DNA of 18,282 bases, from positions 1-18,282 of the forward strand of contig JACSRL010000250.1 in NCBI GenBank assembly GCA_014879765.1, in the 5' to 3' direction. A model generated the notes under the pieces. That model did no database searches. It saw nothing but the letters and a program-made list of their open reading frames with translations, and was not told the DNA's origin. A program made the position numbers and the translations under genes. This stretch comes from Anaerolinea sp. (GTDB taxonomy: Bacteria; Chloroflexota; Anaerolineae; JAAEKA01). Below, one piece after another: positions 14,605 to 18,282 of this stretch (the first letter of the stretch is position 1; every line of letters starts with the position of its first letter).

Positions 14605-17600
14605 CTAGATTTGGACTCTTTTGCCCTCACGGATCGGTGCCATCAATGCCTTCTTAAGTGCAGCCAGGTAGGCATCAACATCCTTCTCATCCGCCAACCA
14701 TGCCTTCTGGAACGGAATCTCCAGGGCATGCCGCGAGACGTACTCGATGCGCTCGGCGATGGCCAGGTCGCCGGCCGGTTGCAGCGTGGGCGCCGGCTCC
14801 AGCCAGTCGGTCAGGTCGCTCAACAGCCGCGGGTAACGTTCCTGCTCGAAACGGCGCAGCTCGTCGCGGATCACCGCGATCAGCGTGTGCGCGGCCAGCG
14901 TCCGCGCCAACTGGTCGAAGGGCTGGCGCAGCACGGCCTGCAGGTCCGCGCTCAGCGCGCCGAACTCGGGCAGCGCGGCCAGTTGCTGCCAGCGCGCCTC
15001 CACGGCTGCCCCGGCGCTGGCCCTCTCCTGCTGCACCCGCGCCGCCACCTGCCGGCGCAGCCCATCGGCCAGACCCTTCAGCCGGATCATGGCGTTGCCC
15101 TGGTAGCAGGCCGGATCGGCCAGGATCACCCGCATCTCCTGCGCCTCGACGCCCTCCACGTAGGACAGGTTGGGCCCCTCCCGCTCCAGAAGCTGCCGCG
15201 CGTCGTCGAAGATCGACCGCTGCGGCCCGCTCATAAAACGGCGCAGCGGGTCGATCACCCCTTCTTTCAGGTCCAGCAGCTCGTCCTCCTGCTGGCGCAG
15301 CTCGGTCAGGTAGAAGGTGTAGGGCTTGCCGGCCAGCGCGTCCAGCCGCTGCACCGGCTGGCGCAGCGCCGTCAGGAAGGGGTAGCGGCTGGCCCGATCC
15401 AGCAACTGCTCCAGGCTTTGCGCCAGGCCGCGCAGGGCTACGGCCGTCTCCTGGCCCAGCGCCTTGGCCTCGCTGGCCAGGGGCGGCCCATCGAAGAACT
15501 CGGCGTAGAACTCCTTCAGCCGGCGCACCTGGGCGGCCGTGAAGTCAAGCTGCGGCTCCAGGATCAGGTTGGTGTAGCCGTGGGTGCTGCCCAAGGCGCG
15601 GGCCAGGTCATCCCCCTCCAGAAGGTTGCTGTCACGCCTGAACTCGACCTTGCCGCGGGCGTGCAGCTTGGCCGCGGTACACTGGATCGCGGCCAGATAC
15701 CAGCCGTAGGGCTTGCGCTCGAAGGTGTTGACCACGGACTGCATGGGCGTGCGCAGGCCGTTGCGCTGGTTGCCCTGCACGAAGGCCAGCATCTCCTGCT
15801 CAGCCTCGCTGAAGGTGGCCGCGTCGTCGCCCAGGAAGCCGGCGCTGCTCTGCAAGCAGGCGCCGATGTCGCCGCTGGTGTAGGGGACCCCGCGCAGCAT
15901 GCGCAGGTTGGGATAGGCGCGCGCCAGCAGGGCGTGAAAGCCCTGCGTCACCCGCGCTTTGCCGTCGCCGGAGCTGGCCTCTATCTCCTGGCCGTTGACC
16001 ACCAGCTTAGCCTGCTGCAACAGCTCCTCCACCAGCTTGCCAAGCCCGCGCTGGCGTTCCTGGTTGTTGAAAGCCTTGTCGTGGAGGATGCGTTGCACGG
16101 TCTCCGGCTTAGCGATGGAGATGTTCTGGCGGATGTACTTCTCGGTGCGCTTGACCATCAACAGGTCGCGCACCAGCCGGTCGCTGGGGGGCAGGATCAC
16201 CAGCAGATCGTCGCGGCCCATGGCCTGGGCGCGCAGCAGCATCTCGTTGCCGGCGTGCTCGTGGAAGGGGCTGATCACGTGGATGCCCAGCTCATGCTCG
16301 CGGCCCAACAGGCGATCATCCAGCCGGCGGGTGAACACATAGTCCTGGCCGTTGTCGAAGCGGATCTTGCGCTCTTTGAGCACCGTGTCGAAAATCAGCC
16401 TGCCCAGTTCCTCGGCCACCGCGTCGCTGTCCACCTCGGTGTTCTTGATCTCCTGCTCGACATCCTTCTCTTCGTCGGTCAGGAACGCGTACTCGTCACC
16501 GTTGCGCTGGATGTAGGTCTGCTGCTCCAGCAGGTCCAGCGCGGCCTCGACCCGCAGGCGCAGGGCCGGCAGGTCGACGTCGAAACGGTCCAGCATCAGC
16601 ACCGTCAGATTGCGCGGGGTGGCCTTGAACTCCTTGACATACTTGACCAGGAAGAGCGCCTTCAGCACCTGGAGCGCGAAGGGGTCCTCCAGGTGTTGTT
16701 GGGCTGTCAGCACCGAGCGCTGGATCTGCGACTTGAGCGTGGCGCGGATGCCCTCGAACATCAGATCGAAGGTCGCCAACTGACCGACCTCGTGGTCCGC
16801 AATGCCAATGGCGACGTTCTGAAAAACCTCCAGCATCGAGCGCTCGCCCACGGAGCGGTGCTTGCCCTCGAAGGCGTTGTGCTGCGACAGGTTCTGGATC
16901 ACGGTCTGGAAGAGGGCAAACTGATAGGGAACGAAGGGGTAGGCGCCGATGAAGTGCCCTTCATCGCGATAGGTGCGGTAGGAGCGGGAGCCATCGCCGA
17001 ACTCGAAGAGGGTCCTGAAGTTGTTCTGCTGTTCGGCGTAGATCCTCGCCAGACGCAGCACGCCCACCTGATTCTTGGACAGCAGGCGCTTGCGGATCAC
17101 CTCCTCCACGTCGGCGCTGGTCAGGCTCATGCGGTTGGCGAAGCGGGCCTGGATCTTGGAGAAGTCGTTGGCCTGCTGCTTGCCCAGCTCGCCCAGAACG
17201 GTCTTCATCTCCTCCTGGGCGGTGACCACCAGCCAGGCGCGGCCCCGGCAGCGGGTGGCCAGGCTCTCGGCCAGCGTCTGCAGATTGGTCATCAGCTTGA
17301 CGTTGTCGGCGATGTACTGACCGACCTCGTCCACAAAGAAGTTGAGGCGGAAGGCTGGCCCCTGCTGCTCGATATAGTCGTTGACCTGCTGCGCGAAGTC
17401 CTCGATGGAGAGCTTGTAGTCGGCGCGGTACCTGTCCAGGATGCCCTGGGCGCTGGCCGGCGGCGCGCCGGTGGCCAACGCATAGGCGGCGGCGATATTG
17501 TGCGACTCCAGCAACACCTGCTCGCGCCCCTGCGTCCAGTCCAGACCTGCGATCTGCCGGAATGCCGACTGGAAGGCCTGGTACTGGCCGCGGGCATCCA

Positions 17601-18105
17601 GGTCACGCTCGAACTGGGCGATGTAGCCCTGCTTGCCGAAATAGCCGCACATCTCGTCGAACACCTTGACGAAGACCGCCAGCAGCGCGTCGAACTGGCT
17701 CTTGCTGATCACGTCGGCCTTCTGGTCGATGTTGAAGAGGATGCTGCGCGAGGGGATGGCAACGGCCTGCTCCAGGTCGCCGCGTCGCAGCGCGTCCTCC
17801 TGGATCTCCGGCTTGCGCAGGAACGCATCCAGAGTCAGCTCCCCCTCCACCGGACGGTTCTCCAGCAACAGCGCCAGCATCTTCAGCAGGTGCGACTTGC
17901 CGCTGCCAAAGAAGCCGGAGATCCACACCCCGTTGGCGCCCTGATAGTTGTTGTAGGCGTCCAGAAAGGCATCTAGCCGCTTGGCCACCTCGTTGGTGAG
18001 GACGTATTCGTCGATCTCCTGGCGCAGACTGGCCGCGTCGTCGGCCTTGATGACCCCCTCGATGTGCCGGTTGACCGGCTTGGCGAAGACCGCGGATAGC
18101 TTCAT
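14605..18105 (-). CDS. brxC: BrxC, BREX P-loop ATPase (PglY family)
   Basis: At 1166 residues it has the usual BrxC length (about 1200). The opening KLSAVFAKPVNRHIEGVIKA and the region YQGANGVWISGFFGSGKSHLLKM (P-loop GFFGSGKS at 64-71) are diagnostic, as is the Walker B-like NFFVDEVGQYI (about 254-264), followed by LVVTAQEEM and FANRMSLT. The C-terminal half is largely helical, with coiled-coil-like charged stretches. BrxC is an essential BREX component thought to act as an ATP-driven assembly factor with BrxB, PglZ and PglX. The ATG at 18105 has AAAGG 7 nt upstream and matches the family N-terminus. It is the first BREX gene seen on this strand. The sequence upstream holds inverted repeats but no gene, so brxA/brxB, if present, are at least 177 nt away. 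Confidence 0.95.
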   Translation of the reverse strand: MKLSAVFAKPVNRHIEGVIKADDAASLRQEIDEYVLTNEVAKRLDAFLDAYNNYQGANGVWISGFFGSGKSHLLKMLALLLENRPVEGELTLDAFLRKPEIQEDALRRGDLEQAVAIPSRSILFNIDQKADVISKSQFDALLAVFVKVFDEMCGYFGKQGYIAQFERDLDARGQYQAFQSAFRQIAGLDWTQGREQVLLESHNIAAAYALATGAPPASAQGILDRYRADYKLSIEDFAQQVNDYIEQQGPAFRLNFFVDEVGQYIADNVKLMTNLQTLAESLATRCRGRAWLVVTAQEEMKTVLGELGKQQANDFSKIQARFANRMSLTSADVEEVIRKRLLSKNQVGVLRLARIYAEQQNNFRTLFEFGDGSRSYRTYRDEGHFIGAYPFVPYQFALFQTVIQNLSQHNAFEGKHRSVGERSMLEVFQNVAIGIADHEVGQLATFDLMFEGIRATLKSQIQRSVLTAQQHLEDPFALQVLKALFLVKYVKEFKATPRNLTVLMLDRFDVDLPALRLRVEAALDLLEQQTYIQRNGDEYAFLTDEEKDVEQEIKNTEVDSDAVAEELGRLIFDTVLKERKIRFDNGQDYVFTRRLDDRLLGREHELGIHVISPFHEHAGNEMLLRAQAMGRDDLLVILPPSDRLVRDLLMVKRTEKYIRQNISIAKPETVQRILHDKAFNNQERQRGLGKLVEELLQQAKLVVNGQEIEASSGDGKARVTQGFHALLARAYPNLRMLRGVPYTSGDIGACLQSSAGFLGDDAATFSEAEQEMLAFVQGNQRNGLRTPMQSVVNTFERKPYGWYLAAIQCTAAKLHARGKVEFRRDSNLLEGDDLARALGSTHGYTNLILEPQLDFTAAQVRRLKEFYAEFFDGPPLASEAKALGQETAVALRGLAQSLEQLLDRASRYPFLTALRQPVQRLDALAGKPYTFYLTELRQQEDELLDLKEGVIDPLRRFMSGPQRSIFDDARQLLEREGPNLSYVEGVEAQEMRVILADPACYQGNAMIRLKGLADGLRRQVAARVQQERASAGAAVEARWQQLAALPEFGALSADLQAVLRQPFDQLARTLAAHTLIAVIRDELRRFEQERYPRLLSDLTDWLEPAPTLQPAGDLAIAERIEYVSRHALEIPFQKAWLADEKDVDAYLAALKKALMAPIREGKRVQI

Positions 18106-18130
18106 CGAACAGCCTTTCAGGTGGACAGGC

Positions 18131-18166
18131 CTGACCCGCCGCCGCGTACGGCGGTGAGTTGGTCAG
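18131..18166. promoter_or_regulatory. Two-level hairpin upstream of brxC
   Basis: The outer arms CTGACC (18131-18136) and GGTCAG (18161-18166) enclose the inner arms CCGCCG (18139-18144) and CGGCGG (18149-18154) with loop CGTA. It starts 26 nt upstream of the brxC ATG and would sit in the 5' leader of any brxC transcript. No T-run follows on the minus strand, so attenuation or protein binding fits better than simple termination. Function is inferred only from the symmetry. Confidence 0.5.
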
Positions 18167-18176
18167 CCAGTCGTGC

Positions 18177-18193
18177 AGAAAAACCCGGTTTCT
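18177..18193. repeat. AGAAA...TTTCT imperfect palindrome upstream of brxC
   Basis: AGAAAAACCCGGTTTCT has outer arms AGAAA/TTTCT and an inner AACC-C-GGTT symmetry. On the minus strand it reads AGAAACCGGGTTTTTCT, a short stem running into five T residues, so it could be a weak terminator for a gene to the right, or a dispersed intergenic word; from memory this motif recurs between genes of Chloroflexota. Confidence 0.35.
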
Positions 18194-18225
18194 AATGTCA
18201 AATGTCCAGCTAGCTAACTATTACC

Positions 18226-18253
18226 CACATCTCCACAACAGGCTAGAGATGTG
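18226..18253. promoter_or_regulatory. 8-bp perfect inverted repeat, operator-like, upstream of brxC
   Basis: CACATCTC (18226-18233) and GAGATGTG (18246-18253) are perfect arms around a 12-nt centre, with a further half-copy ATCTCC at 18262-18267. Dyads of this size bind dimeric regulators, and BREX loci are often controlled by a BrxR-type WYL repressor upstream of the operon, but no regulator gene is in view. I found no convincing -10/-35 pair facing brxC; TTGACA on the minus strand (about 18205-18195) has no matching -10 box. Confidence 0.4.
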
Positions 18254-18282
18254 ATAGACTTATCTCCAACGTCACGTGTTGG

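Noticed and set aside
14611..17976. Very long open frame (1121 codons) on the plus strand opposite brxC
   Set aside because: Its translation is dominated by Leu, Gln, Gly, Val and Ala with no recognisable motif, and it lies wholly antisense to a clear BrxC; GC-rich codons with G/C third positions open such frames by chance.
18150..18200. tRNA-like D-arm text (AGTTGGTCAGC) upstream of brxC
   Set aside because: No anticodon stem, T-arm (GGTTCRA) or acceptor pairing could be found around it.

Overview
The window reads as a GC-rich bacterial chromosome carrying a type I-like BREX phage-defence locus. All defence genes are on the minus strand. Read in the direction of transcription (right to left) the order is brxC (14605-18105), a very large J-domain/double-helicase gene (10639-14574), pglX (6882-10610), a higB-higA toxin-antitoxin pair whose antitoxin is fused to an ImmA/IrrE-type peptidase (6825-5321), pglZ (2793-5285) and brxL (695-2746). 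The core order brxC-pglX-pglZ-brxL is that of type I BREX. brxA and brxB, which normally precede brxC, are not in the window. The 177 bases upstream of brxC hold no gene, only inverted repeats. There is no other gene-free stretch longer than 60 bases.

The left end (1-705, plus strand) is the 3' part of an error-prone DNA polymerase gene (dnaE2/imuC) that breaks off inside its last OB-fold domain, at the point where the BREX locus starts. dnaE2 and brxL converge and overlap by 11 nt, with a 19-nt palindrome at the junction. This looks like the edge of an inserted or rearranged defence island.

Three things make this more than an ordinary BREX locus. (1) The core operon is interrupted twice by genes of lower GC: about 47-50% in sampled lines, against 78-80% in sampled lines of brxC and of the pglX methylase core. 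One is the J-domain + Upf1-like SF1 + UvrD-like SF1 fusion of 1311 residues; the other is the HigBA/peptidase module, which has its own promoter and probably also drives pglZ-brxL. (2) BrxL keeps its AAA+ core, but the expected C-terminal Lon-type protease domain is replaced by a domain that closely resembles MIT_C, the phospholipase-D-like C-terminal domain of MITD1. (3) pglX carries three clusters of short 7-8-nt tandem or direct repeats inside the reading frame. One is an array of five heptamers just before the SAM-binding motif, so copy-number slippage could switch the gene off and on. Its presumed target-recognition region is also a low-GC patch, as if swapped by recombination.

Expected division of labour, from BREX family knowledge: PglX methylates host DNA at one non-palindromic site. 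BrxC (ATPase), PglZ (alkaline-phosphatase fold) and BrxL (AAA+ ring) form the exclusion machinery. The helicase fusion would be an accessory DNA/RNA remodeller able to recruit DnaK through its J domain, and HigBA could stabilise the locus or act as a second layer if the core fails. The host cannot be named from this window. High GC, dnaE2, and families of short dispersed repeats that I remember from filamentous Chloroflexota and cyanobacteria point weakly to Chloroflexota.
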